Positions 15,981-23,458 of a stretch of DNA of 63,560 nt are shown here, piece by piece. A program made the position numbers and the translations under genes. Origin of the DNA: Elusimicrobiota bacterium (GTDB taxonomy: Bacteria; Elusimicrobiota; Elusimicrobia; UBA1565; UBA9628). Each line of letters starts with the position of its first letter. Positions within the stretch are counted from its first letter, which is position 1. The notes under the pieces were generated by a model. The model was given only the letters and a program-made list of their open reading frames with translations. It did no database searches and was not told the DNA's origin. Location: positions 1 through 63,560 of the forward strand of contig JACRNU010000067.1 in assembly GCA_016234805.1 (NCBI GenBank), in the 5' to 3' direction.

Positions 15981-16602
15981 GGCGCAGAAGGATGCGCTGG
16001 ACAGGCTCGTGAGCGAGCCGTGGGCCAGGCAGTTCCGCCTTGTCAACGGCACGGCATTGGCCATCCAGTACGGGCATAGGCTATCCCAGGACCTGGGCTT
16101 CTTCTCCGCCGAACCTTTCGATGTGGGCGAGCTGGTGGCCCGGCTCTCCGGTTCCGGGGCTTTCACGATCAAAAGGCGCTCCGAGTTCACGGTCGTGGGG
16201 ACTTGGGAGGGCGCGGAGGTCACGTTCCTGTACTACCAGTACCCGTGGGTCAGGGACGCGGTCGCGGCAGGTTCCCCCCCGGCGCCTTTGGCGCATCCCC
16301 TGGACATCGGGCTCATGAAGATCGAGGCCATCGCTCAGCGGGGCGCCAGGAGGGATTTCGCGGACCTCTATTTCATCTGCCAGAGGGAGCTCCCTCTGGC
16401 GGGATTGCTCAAGCTCTACCCCGCCAAGTATGGCGAGAACGGAACGCCCACCTACCACCTGCTCAAGAGCCTGGCGTTCTTCGAGGACGCCGAACGCCAG
16501 CCCGAGGTCCCGACCCGCCCCAAGGTCCCCTGGAAGAGCGTCAGGGCCTTCTTCGAGGGTGAAGTCTCCAGCCTGGCCAAGTCCCTGCTCGGGCTAGGCT
16601 AG
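15967..16602 (+). CDS. AbiEii/AbiGii-type nucleotidyltransferase toxin
   Basis: A 211-aa polymerase-beta-fold nucleotidyltransferase. The signature NGTALAIQYGHRLSQDLGFF (27-46) aligns with the family pattern GGTAL...GHR.S.DLDFF, but the first Gly is Asn27 and the second catalytic Asp is Gly44 (D42-L-G44). The later block DIGLMKIEAIAQRGARRDFADLYFIC, of which KIEAIAQRGARRDFADL is the core, matches the conserved K...R...D.YDL part of AbiEii. Relatives transfer nucleotides to tRNA or otherwise cause abortive infection. Loss of the DxD may mean reduced activity. It converges on the 16599 gene with a 4-nt overlap of stops. Confidence 0.75.
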   Translation: MPIPRAQKDALDRLVSEPWARQFRLVNGTALAIQYGHRLSQDLGFFSAEPFDVGELVARLSGSGAFTIKRRSEFTVVGTWEGAEVTFLYYQYPWVRDAVAAGSPPAPLAHPLDIGLMKIEAIAQRGARRDFADLYFICQRELPLAGLLKLYPAKYGENGTPTYHLLKSLAFFEDAERQPEVPTRPKVPWKSVRAFFEGEVSSLAKSLLGLG

Positions 16603-17111
16603 GAATCCGAGAACAATTCCTCTACGAAGAACTGCGTCTTGGCCGGGACCAGGGACTTCGGGCAGTACTTGGCCACGAGCTCGAATACCTGCTCGGGCTC
16701 GGTCAGCCCCAGGCGTTTGATGAGAAGCTCGACATCCTCCTTGTCGTGCGTGTCGAATCGCGCCGCGAGGCATTTCATGGCCAGCATGTAGTCGGCTTTG
16801 GGCGCCCAGACCCTCAGGTGTGGCAGGTCGAGGACGGCCTGCTTCGGGGGGTCCGAGTAGAAGAAGCCTTTCGCGGCGTCGTTGAGCCAGCCTTCGTCGA
16901 CTCCCATCCGGCGTGCCACCCGGCGGCTGGCGTGGCGGATCTTGGCCGCGGGTTGGAACACGGCGTCGACATCCTTGGTGGATTTCCTGGCTTCGAAGAC
17001 CAGGCACATGACCGCTCCCCCGCAGATGCCGACCTCGCCGACCACGCCCATGCGGGAGAGCTCTTCGTCGAGCGCTTCAAAAAGAGCCTGGATCGTTGCC
17101 GCGTCGAACAC
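16599..17111 (-). CDS. DUF6036-like nucleotidyltransferase (toxin candidate)
   Basis: A 170-aa protein from a GTG at 17111, two bases after the upstream stop. The frame is open further upstream only inside the previous gene. The nucleotidyltransferase signature GGAVMCLVFEARKSTKDVDA (31-50) contains GG and the DxD pair D47/D49. The rest (ADYMLAMKCLAARFDTHDKE and VELLIKRLGL) fits the helical C-terminal half of DUF6036-type proteins. It is cotranscribed with the XRE-type regulator at 17114-17680. The pair is best read as a toxin-antitoxin module; the target is unknown. Confidence 0.72.
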   Translation of the reverse strand: MFDAATIQALFEALDEELSRMGVVGEVGICGGAVMCLVFEARKSTKDVDAVFQPAAKIRHASRRVARRMGVDEGWLNDAAKGFFYSDPPKQAVLDLPHLRVWAPKADYMLAMKCLAARFDTHDKEDVELLIKRLGLTEPEQVFELVAKYCPKSLVPAKTQFFVEELFSDS

Positions 17112-17113
17112 GG

Positions 17114-17680
17114 TCAGGCCCTTTGGAGGAAGTTTCCTAGCACGAAGATGCCGCGCTTCCTGAAGTGGGCGGGGCTTTCCGCAAGGGCGGAGGCTTTCAG
17201 GTTGTCGACGCCGGAAACGAACCACGGCTCGCTCAGGCTCTCCACCGCGGCGCACCAGGACGGCACGGCTAGCCCCTCCTCGCTGCATAGCGCTTCTGTG
17301 GTGGAGGCGAGGAGGGCCTTGGCCCTGGGAGGCGTCTCCTCGGCCGGCGGGGCCTCGATGAGGGCTCTGTCCTTGGCGCGGCGGAAGGCATCCACGAAAT
17401 CGAAAAGGCAGGTCTTCCAGGAGTCCCCCCCCTCGGTGAGGATGCGTTCCGACGCGATCGCTACCGAGTCCGGCGAAAGGGAGAACAGCCCTGCTAGCCT
17501 GCGTTCGATCAGGCCTGCTGGAAGGCCCAGGGCATTCCCCAAGCGCTGGAGAGACGAAATCCGGGGGTCATGCGAGGGGGATTCGATGAGTTGGATGGAC
17601 CGGAAAGACAGTCCCGCCAGCTTGGCGAGGTTCCGTTGTGAGAGAGCTTGCCTCTGGCGTGCCTTCTTGACAGAATCCAT
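17114..17680 (-). CDS. XRE-family HTH regulator (antitoxin candidate)
   Basis: A 188-aa protein. The N-terminal helix-turn-helix is QRQALSQRNLAKLAGLSFRS and IQLIESPSHDPRISSLQRLG (about 9-48). The C-terminal part ending ESPAHFRKRGIFVLGNFLQR is a block I have seen in regulators paired with DUF6036 nucleotidyltransferases. I chose the ATG at 17680 over one at 17695, because the latter lies inside the promoter spacer. The -10 TATACT ends 6 nt before 17680, giving a leaderless transcript. The perfect palindrome at 17695-17714 overlaps the -35 and spacer and is the likely autoregulatory operator. Confidence 0.75.
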   Translation of the reverse strand: MDSVKKARQRQALSQRNLAKLAGLSFRSIQLIESPSHDPRISSLQRLGNALGLPAGLIERRLAGLFSLSPDSVAIASERILTEGGDSWKTCLFDFVDAFRRAKDRALIEAPPAEETPPRAKALLASTTEALCSEEGLAVPSWCAAVESLSEPWFVSGVDNLKASALAESPAHFRKRGIFVLGNFLQRA

Positions 17681-17686
17681 GCTGCT

Positions 17687-17716
17687 AGTATACATGACAT
17701 ACTATAGTATGTCAAT
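17687..17716 (-). promoter_or_regulatory. promoter-operator of the XRE/DUF6036 module
   Basis: Minus strand: -35 TTGACA (ends the palindrome, 17711-17716), 17-bp spacer, -10 TATACT (about 17688-17693). The spacer and -35 are covered by a perfect 20-bp palindrome, TGACATACTATAGTATGTCA (17695-17714). The half-site TGACATA is the same word found in the operator at 15474-15494. Confidence 0.7.
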
Positions 17717-17755
17717 ACCCTGTTGGGTAGGGGCCCGTCTGGCCAGGGCCCGCTT

Positions 17756-18433
17756 TCAGGGGGCCTTGAGCAGCTCCGCCACTTTCGCGAAGCGCTGGCT
17801 CACGGCGAAGTCGTAGGCGGTCTTGCCAGCCGCGGTCTTGATGCTCCGGTCCGCCCCGGCGTCCAAGAGGACCCGGACCGTCTTCGCGCTGCCGCGCGAA
17901 GCGGCAAACACGAGCGCTGTCTCGCCCCCGGTCTGCCGGGCGTTCACATTGGCCCCGGCTTCGATGAGGAGCTTCACCACCTGTGAGGCGCCCCGTGCCG
18001 CGGCCCGGTGCAGGGCCGTGGTGTCGAATTCCGCCTTGTGCCGGACATCGGCCCCGCGCGTAAGAAGAAGATGGGCGTTCTCGCGGCGGCCCGCTCCAGC
18101 AGCCAGGTCGAGGGCCGTGGCTCCGGCCTCGCCCACGGCGTGAAGGTCCGCGCCGCGGTCGAGCAGAAGCTTGACCGTCTCGGGCTTGGCCATGCCGGCC
18201 GCGAAACCCAGGGGGCTGACCCCGCTCTGCATCTGGTTGATGGGCGTGCCCTGGTCAAGGATCTGAATGATCAGGGGCTCGTCATCCTGCTTGATGGCGC
18301 ACAGGAGCGGGAACGGATCCGCGGAGCACTGGGGAGCGGCTTGAGGGCCTGACGCGCAGCCTGCCGCGATAGGCAGGGCCAGGAGGCACAGCCAGGACAG
18401 ATTTCTTCGCATCCGGCTTCGGGGGCGGCCCAT
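17756..18433 (-). CDS. ankyrin-repeat lipoprotein
   Basis: A 225-aa protein. A signal peptide ends in the lipobox LPIAAGC, so the mature protein should be a lipid-anchored envelope protein. About four to five ankyrin repeats follow (GVSPLGFAAGMAKPETVKLL, TALDLAAGAGRRENAHLLLT, TALHRAAARGASQVVKLLIE, ETALVFAASRGSAKTVRVLL). The first ATG overlaps the upstream HEPN stop (TGATG). A second in-frame ATG at 18412 (MRRNLSW) would give a more usual signal peptide. Probably a protein-binding or immunity-like function; the partner is unknown. It may be the third gene of the MNT/HEPN operon. Confidence 0.75.
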   Translation of the reverse strand: MGRPRSRMRRNLSWLCLLALPIAAGCASGPQAAPQCSADPFPLLCAIKQDDEPLIIQILDQGTPINQMQSGVSPLGFAAGMAKPETVKLLLDRGADLHAVGEAGATALDLAAGAGRRENAHLLLTRGADVRHKAEFDTTALHRAAARGASQVVKLLIEAGANVNARQTGGETALVFAASRGSAKTVRVLLDAGADRSIKTAAGKTAYDFAVSQRFAKVAELLKAP

Positions 18434-18855
18434 CAGGGCTTGCCGGCCCGGGATATGATCCGGTCGAGGAGGGCGCCAAGGGCGGGAAGAAAGGATGACT
18501 TGACCAGAAGATAGGTCTCATAGGCTTCCTCGGCCGAATAGATGTGCACGATTTCGTTGCGCTTCTTCACCATCAGCGGAAAAACCTGCTCGTTCTCCGG
18601 CGTGATGAGGTCGAGCTTGAACGCCTCCTTGAAGCAGCCTAGGGGCGAAAGGGATTCGATCCCCTCGGCCAACAGCAGTTCCTTGAGGGTCTTCCAGGCG
18701 CTCTCGAAGGTGTACTCGAAGCGCTTCGTCAGCACCTCGATGAGGATATCCCGCTCGAACTTTCGCTCGAATTCCGGGGAGGCGGCCTCCTTGAGTTTGG
18801 CTAGCCCCGCTTCAAATCGCTCAAGAGTCCTCGGCAGTTTTTCCCTTCGTGCCAT
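18433..18855 (-). CDS. hepT: HEPN (HepT-like, HI0074-type) protein
   Basis: A 140-aa all-helical HEPN protein of the nucleotidyltransferase-substrate-binding (HI0074) type. The RX4HXY motif is seen as RNEIVHIY (R99, H104, Y106), the RNase site of HepT toxins. The upstream gene encodes the MNT partner and overlaps it by 55 nt. In studied MNT/HEPN pairs the MNT protein adenylylates the HepT tyrosine to neutralise it; that chemistry is family knowledge, and only the motif is seen here. Confidence 0.85.
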   Translation of the reverse strand: MARREKLPRTLERFEAGLAKLKEAASPEFERKFERDILIEVLTKRFEYTFESAWKTLKELLLAEGIESLSPLGCFKEAFKLDLITPENEQVFPLMVKKRNEIVHIYSAEEAYETYLLVKSSFLPALGALLDRIISRAGKP

Positions 18856-19163
18856 AGAATGATCTCCTTCATTGCCTCGCGTCTGACCTTGTCCGAAACA
18901 TCCGAGAAATCCACGAAGTCGATGCGCCGCAGGGTCGGCAGGTCGGAGTCAAGGCTTTCCTGGAGCTCCAGAAAATCCGACGGCGGGATGGGCCCGCGGG
19001 CGAGTATGCCGATATCGATGTCCGAGTCCCGGACCTGCGATCCGTTCGCGCAGGTCCCGAACAAGAAGACCACGCAGTCGTCCTGCGGGATCCGCCCGAA
19101 GATCGTGTCGAGCGCCAGGGCCTTGATCTGCCGCAACTTCTCGCCCTGACCGCTGGAAAGCAT
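18801..19163 (-). CDS. mntA: MNT-type nucleotidyltransferase (antitoxin of HEPN pair)
   Basis: A 120-aa minimal nucleotidyltransferase. The signature FGTCANGSQVRDSDIDIGIL contains the G-S loop and the catalytic pair D48/D50. It is the likely antitoxin that adenylylates the HEPN partner downstream. The -10 box TATAAT (19171-19176) ends 7 nt before the ATG, so the mRNA is probably leaderless. No convincing -35 was found. The promoter sits just beyond the terminator of the upstream barrel gene. Confidence 0.85.
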   Translation of the reverse strand: MLSSGQGEKLRQIKALALDTIFGRIPQDDCVVFLFGTCANGSQVRDSDIDIGILARGPIPPSDFLELQESLDSDLPTLRRIDFVDFSDVSDKVRREAMKEIILWHEGKNCRGLLSDLKRG

Positions 19164-19186
19164 GGTCTGGATTATACAAAAAGAAA

Positions 19187-19208
19187 CCCCCCGGCTTTCG
19201 CCGGGGGG
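19187..19208 (-). terminator. intrinsic terminator of the barrel gene
   Basis: Perfect 9-bp stem (19187-19195 with 19200-19208, CCCCCCGGC/GCCGGGGGG) with a GAAA tetraloop on the minus strand, followed by TTTCTTTTTG. It lies 33 bp beyond the restored TAA of the 19241-21111 gene. Confidence 0.9.
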
Positions 19209-19240
19209 CCCTTTCGTTCTAAGTCCAGCGCGAGGCTGTA

Positions 19241-21111
19241 TTAGAACTTGATGTGCATGTCGCCGTAGGCTATGACGACCGGGTTGCTCGCAACGCGCAT
19301 GCCCGGAGCGGTCGTTGCCGTGCGGTTCGTGCCGACCGCGGGCGTTCCAAGAAGCTCACGTTGTCGGAGTGCTTCCAGGTGAAATCGATGTCGATTTCAT
19401 CGCCGATATGCTTCTGATTCTGGCCGTTGCTGAAGCCCTGGGTGTTGTTCTGGCCATCGTAGTAGTGGCCCATGTCCGGCGCACCCGTGCTGGCTCCCGA
19501 GTTGGGAAGCCTGGCGTAGCAGGTTGTTCCGTTGCAGTAGACCGCGCGCGGGGAGGTCGCAAAAGATGCGGTCCGCGTCGCGTCGAACACGGTCGGGCTC
19601 TGCCACACGATCTTGTCATCCGTGATCTTCTGGAACCGGAACTGGTACCAGGAGAGTCCCATGGTGAGCTTCGGGGCGAACGCAGGGGTGGTCTTGAGGC
19701 CGAGACCCCAGATGACCCTGTTGTTGAGGCCCACGCCGCCGACGTTGGCAGCGCCCATGTGGGTGCCTTGCGTGCGGGTTCCGAGGCCGTTGATGGTGCC
19801 GTCACCGTCGACGTCGGTTGCGGCGCCGGTAAGCGCTCCGCAGCCGACCGCGCCCACGATGCAGGGGATGCCCGCGCCGAGGAACTGGCCGAACCGGCCG
19901 TAGATGGTGCCGGGCCGGTAGTCCGAGTTGATGGACGTGAAGCCCTGGTTCTTGGCGTCAGCCAGGCTGTTGCGGCCCGTGCCCATGCCGAGGTGCATCC
20001 AGGGCGTGAAGGACGCGATGTCCTCGATCTCAGCCTTGTACTCAGCGTCGATGGTCCAGGCCCAGCCAGAGTAGGAAGCGCTGGGCGTGATGTACTGTTC
20101 GGTCGCGGACGTCGGGTTGCCCTTCGCGTCCAGGTTGGCGTTATAGGCGCCGTTCTGGTTCTTGTCCCAGTTGACGTTCGCTACGGCGCGGTTGGCGCCG
20201 TTGTTCTTGGCAAACAGGACCTTGCCCGTGAACCCGCCGAAGTTGACCTTGCCTCTGAGGCCATAGACCGTGAGGTAGTCGTTGCGTCCCCCGCCGTTGA
20301 GAGCGGGAGCGATGTCGTCGTTCACGTAGCCGAGGGCTCCGCGAGCATGGGTCAGCCGGTTGTAGAGGAAGAACTCCGCGCCGATGTTCTCCACGTCCTT
20401 CAACTGGACATTGAAGCCGCGGATGTCCTGGTCAGCGCCGGAACCGCCGTTGTTGGTGGCCGTGTACTGGAGCGTACCAACCGCCTTGCCGGCGAGGCCC
20501 GTGATGTTGACGTAGGGCAGGCCGAAGATGTCGACCCGCGCCGCGTCAAGGGCATTGACCGGTTGGCCGTACAGGTTGTACTGAGGGCCGTAGTAGATGA
20601 TGAGGTCGCCCTGCTCGCCGAAGTACTGCCGACCGACCGTGGCATCAGCGAAGCCGAAGACCTTGTCGATCTTCAGATAGGCCTGTTCCACATCGAGCTG
20701 ACCGAGGATGTTGGCGCCGCCGCCGACCCCAACCGTCTGCTTGGCGGTCAGGCCCGTGTAGAGAGGGCTCTCTGCGGTGGTACCAGCCGTTCCCCAAGCC
20801 CTGTCGTTCTTGCCGATGGTGACCTTGGCGTGAACGTCATCCAGGATGTCCCAGTCCATGCTCACAAGGATCCGGAACTGGGCGTCGTTGGCGCGGTCAT
20901 TGAATGACGGCCGTTCAGCGGCAGTAAGGTTGCCGCCGGCGTCATTCATTTTTGGGTCCTGGCGCGTTACGAAGTCCAGGACGTTCCTGCTTGCCTGAGT
21001 CTGCAGGTCGACCCCGCCGCTCAGCTTGAAGTTCTTAAGGAGTTCTGCGCTGGCCACACCAGGCTGGACGAGCATGGCGATGGCGAGCACCGATCCCAGG
21101 AGCTTCTTCAT
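19241..21111 (-). pseudogene. outer-membrane beta-barrel protein with 3' frameshift
   Basis: Signal peptide MKKLLGSVLAIAMLVQPGVA, then ~590 residues of beta-barrel-type sequence rich in Gly/Asn/aromatics. As read, the frame ends at 19270 with an Arg-rich tail. Shifting frame within TTCTTGGAACG (about 19343-19354) instead gives GTPAVGTNRTATTAPG, then VVIAYGDMHIKF and TAA at 19241-19243. That restores a terminal-Phe barrel signal. I therefore annotate the gene to 19241 with a one-base frameshift, either a real mutation or a sequencing error. A good terminator follows directly. Upstream is a ~165-nt structured leader with SD GGAGGT. Probably an abundant porin-like surface protein. Confidence 0.7.
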
Positions 21112-21311
21112 CGTTTGCTACCTCCTTGCATCTTTCGCTTGTTTTCGCAAGCCCCGCCCGTTGCGGGGGTCTTGTTCGTAACCCCGCGACCGGCGGGGCT
21201 CACGACTTGCCTCTCAGAAGCTCGGCCTGTCGCCCCTACGGCTTCGCCAGGGCAGTCGGCCATTTCTCCTTTGAGGGCTGAATCCTACCATAAGCCCTTT
21301 TTTCTTGTCAA
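21112..21311 (-). promoter_or_regulatory. promoter and long structured leader of the barrel gene
   Basis: Minus strand: -35 TTGACA (21306-21311), 18-bp spacer, -10 TAGGAT (21282-21287), then ~165 nt of leader. The leader contains three small hairpins: GCTTG/CAAGC (21137-21141 with 21148-21152), and two with identical stems CCCCGC/GCGGGG (21152-21157 with 21163-21168, and 21182-21187 with 21193-21198). GGAGGT stands about 9 nt before the ATG. The leader may stabilise the mRNA or bind a regulator. It did not match a riboswitch I know. Confidence 0.55.
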
Positions 21312-21429
21312 CACCAATATTCATTTTGGTTAGGGGCTTTGGGCAATAGGCCAATATATAGCAGGAAGACCTGTTTCTGTCAAGGGGGAGGGTTATGCAC
21401 TCTGTGCACATTGTCCACAGCAGACAGGG

Positions 21430-22083
21430 CTAGCGGCCCTGGAGCTTGGCCTGGGCCCAGGAAGCCCAGAAGGTGTCGGGGTACTGGAGGGTCATCTTCT
21501 GGAGCGCGGCCTTCTGGTCATCCGTTTGCTTGAGGCTGCCCAGGGACCGGGCCATGCTGGCGTAGACCGGGGGGGCCATGAAGTGGTCCGGGAAGGTGTC
21601 GAGGAACTTGCGGCTGGTGTCCCGGGCCTCGCTGAAGAGGCCGGCGGCTTCCTGGGCCATGCCCAAGTCAGCCAGGGCCAGGGGCTCGATTCCCTTGGCC
21701 CCCCCCTGCATGGCCTTGGTATAGGCCGCGGCCGCTTCCTTATAAGAACCCTTGCGGTAGAGGATGTCCCCTTCGAAGATGGTGGCGTAGGCGCTGGCAT
21801 GGGAGGAGGAGTAATCTTTCTGGATCTCAGCCAACTGCTTCAGGGAATCGTCCACCCGGCCGGTGAAGGCATATGCTTGGGCGATGGAGAGGCGGTCCCA
21901 GGCATCATCCCTGAGCTTGCCCTTGCGGAAGTACGCGAAGCCGGCCAGGGCTATGACCAGGACCGCTGCCACGGCACCGAAAAGCACCTTCTCCCGGTTC
22001 TCCGCGGTCCACTCGATGCAGGTTTCCACGAAATCCTGGAGCTCGTTGGTCTTGATCTGCTGCTTCGCCCATTGTTTGCCCAT
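21430..22083 (-). CDS. YfgM-like membrane TPR protein
   Basis: A 217-aa protein. Soluble N-terminus (KQWAKQQIKTNELQDFVE), one membrane helix (VLFGAVAAVLVIALAGFAYF, about 34-53), then about four TPR-like repeats in the periplasm (DRLSIAQAYAFTGRVDDSLK, ATIFEGDILYRKGSYKEAAA, ALADLGMAQEAAGLFSEARD). This layout is that of YfgM/TPR_21 proteins, which associate with the SecYEG translocon or periplasmic chaperones. It is transcribed away from the toxin-antitoxin gene pair to its right. Confidence 0.75.
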   Translation of the reverse strand: MGKQWAKQQIKTNELQDFVETCIEWTAENREKVLFGAVAAVLVIALAGFAYFRKGKLRDDAWDRLSIAQAYAFTGRVDDSLKQLAEIQKDYSSSHASAYATIFEGDILYRKGSYKEAAAAYTKAMQGGAKGIEPLALADLGMAQEAAGLFSEARDTSRKFLDTFPDHFMAPPVYASMARSLGSLKQTDDQKAALQKMTLQYPDTFWASWAQAKLQGR

Positions 22084-22139
22084 AGGTTGATGCCGAAGAG
22101 TCTATAATATTGCCCCGCAAGTTGCTAATGCGGCTGCGG

Positions 22140-22352
22140 TCAGATCAGCATGCGGTGGTAGGAGGACTGGGGCCGCTGGCGGGGCTGGGGCCCGATGGCT
22201 CTCCAGAAAGAGCTGAGGAACTGGAGCACCTGGTCCACGGTCATGACTTTGCCGCTCATGAGCACGTTGCGGCGCATGGTCTCGAAGCCAGCGGACAGTT
22301 CTTTGGGGTCGCCGCTCCAGAACAGCTCGAATCGTTCCTTGTCGGTCATCAT
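22140..22352 (-). CDS. small hypothetical protein paired with a nucleotidyltransferase
   Basis: A 70-aa protein beginning MTDKERFELFWSGDPKELSA, with no recognised domain. The sequence is mostly predicted helix with a basic Gln/Arg-rich tail. Its ATG overlaps the stop of the upstream nucleotidyltransferase gene (ATGA), so the two are translationally coupled. By position it is a candidate antitoxin or accessory protein. This is inference from context only. Confidence 0.6.
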   Translation of the reverse strand: MMTDKERFELFWSGDPKELSAGFETMRRNVLMSGKVMTVDQVLQFLSSFWRAIGPQPRQRPQSSYHRMLI

Positions 22353-22894
22353 GGCAGAAACCTCTCCTGGAGCGCCTTGAGCGTCTCCCCCTCGCCGAAC
22401 AGGTCGAAGGCGTCCTTGAGCCTGGCCCAGTCCAGCTCCTTGCCCAGGATCGAGAGCATGAGCTCGATGTCCGCGAGTTCCCTGTGCCTGCGGTGCGGGT
22501 TGTTGGCCAGGGACTGGACCTTGAAGGCTATGAGGTCCTCTGGCTGGACCACACGGAGCTGGCGGAGGCCGTTGAAGACCGGTTTTGACAGGCTACGATC
22601 GAGGATCTTCAGGGCCAGGGGCCTGAAGGCGTGGAGGAAGTCCACATGCCCCAGGACGATATTCTCGCCATCGTATTGGGTGACGTTTTCGTTGCGGAAA
22701 AGGGTCTTGTAGCGCAGGGACGCCATCAGGAGGTCCAGGGAGGCAAGGTCGTCCTTGCGGACGAGGAAGTCCAGGTCGCCGGTGGCCCTCTGAACGCCGA
22801 GCACGGCCATGCCGAACGCTCCCAGGGCCGCGTACCGGATCTTGAGCCGGTCGAAGCCCTCCAGCAGGTTCTTCAGTACGAGGTCGAAGTCCAT
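22349..22894 (-). CDS. nucleotidyltransferase (AbiEii/DUF6036-like), toxin candidate
   Basis: A 181-aa polymerase-beta-fold protein. The signature LGAFGMAVLGVQRATGDLDF has the catalytic D40/D42. The C-terminal block PEDLIAFKVQSLANNPHRRH and RELADIELML fits the family helical domain (K...R...D...L). The ATG lies only 8 nt beyond the 3' end of tRNA-Arg, and no Shine-Dalgarno sequence is visible. The gene is therefore probably read from the tRNA transcript, or is leaderless after tRNA processing. Confidence 0.72.
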   Translation of the reverse strand: MDFDLVLKNLLEGFDRLKIRYAALGAFGMAVLGVQRATGDLDFLVRKDDLASLDLLMASLRYKTLFRNENVTQYDGENIVLGHVDFLHAFRPLALKILDRSLSKPVFNGLRQLRVVQPEDLIAFKVQSLANNPHRRHRELADIELMLSILGKELDWARLKDAFDLFGEGETLKALQERFLP

Positions 22895-22902
22895 AAAAAG
22901 GC

Positions 22903-22974
22903 TGCCCCGAGAAGGAATCGAACCTCCATTTGCGCCTTAGGAGAGCGCCGCTCTATCCATTGAGCTATCGGGGC
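22903..22974 (-). tRNA. tRNA-Arg (anticodon CCT)
   Basis: Minus-strand cloverleaf: acceptor GCCCCGA/TCGGGGC, D arm GCTC/GAGC, anticodon arm GCGCT-CTCCTAA-GGCGC giving anticodon CCT, T arm GGAGG-TTCGATT-CCTTC, discriminator A. Length 72 nt. CCA is not encoded. It reads AGG codons. Confidence 0.95.
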
Positions 22975-23002
22975 GATGGTTCCTATACTACTAATTCCAG
23001 CC

Positions 23003-23458
23003 TCATTTTTCCGGATCGAGCGATTCCGCATCCCGCAGGTCTTTCGGCCGGCCGGTGGCGCGCTTGTTGGCAAGGAGGCACTCTTTCGAAGGGAACTTGA
23101 CGGGCACTCCGCCCAATCGGCCGGCAACGGCCTCCCCCCAAAGCCTTTCCGGAGGCACGCCTTCAAAAAGGGTCGTCACGTCGATCCTGACCGGCGCGAC
23201 GCCGAATTGGATGAAGTCGCCGGAAAGATAGTCGTCCTCGGCGTAGCCGAGGCCGCCGGCGCCGAAGGCGCTCACCGCGCGGACCAGCCGGCCGGCGTTC
23301 GCTTTCGTCGGTTTGATCATGATGTCGATGTCGCCCGTGTCGCGCGGCCGGCCGTGGAAGGCGACGGCATGGCCGCCGATCACCAGATACTCGACCTGGT
23401 GTTCATTGAGTATCTTGAGAAAGGCGATGAAATCGTCGTGGATGTCCTGCTCAGGCAT
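23003..23458 (-). CDS. nucleotidyltransferase, toxin-antitoxin-type
   Basis: A 151-aa protein. The N-terminal helix DDFIAFLKILNEHQVEYLVI runs into the signature GGHAVAFHGRPRDTGDIDIM, with GG at 28-29 and catalytic D43/D45. It then has the family segment FGVAPVRIDVTTLFEGV. It overlaps a 74-aa upstream gene by 8 nt, the usual arrangement of a small antitoxin-like protein followed by a nucleotidyltransferase. It lies at the end of a chain that begins with a sigma factor and apt. Confidence 0.75.
   Translation of the reverse strand: MPEQDIHDDFIAFLKILNEHQVEYLVIGGHAVAFHGRPRDTGDIDIMIKPTKANAGRLVRAVSAFGAGGLGYAEDDYLSGDFIQFGVAPVRIDVTTLFEGVPPERLWGEAVAGRLGGVPVKFPSKECLLANKRATGRPKDLRDAESLDPEK

Noticed and set aside
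21180..21260. Leader sequence GCGGGGTTACGAA resembling part of a c-di-GMP (GEMM) riboswitch
   Set aside because: The essential conserved core (GGGACGCAAAGCC-like segment) and tetraloop receptor are absent.
14870..21390. GGGNAGGG words considered as KOPS (FtsK-orienting) sequences pointing to dif
   Set aside because: Copies right of dif (for example near 14880, 17725, 21385) lie in the wrong orientation for E. coli-type KOPS. No polarity could be shown by eye.
22873..23166. Minus-strand 97-residue open frame containing APIAQWIERRSPKAQMEV
   Set aside because: It is a translation of the tRNA-Arg gene and its flanks, a well-known false protein motif.
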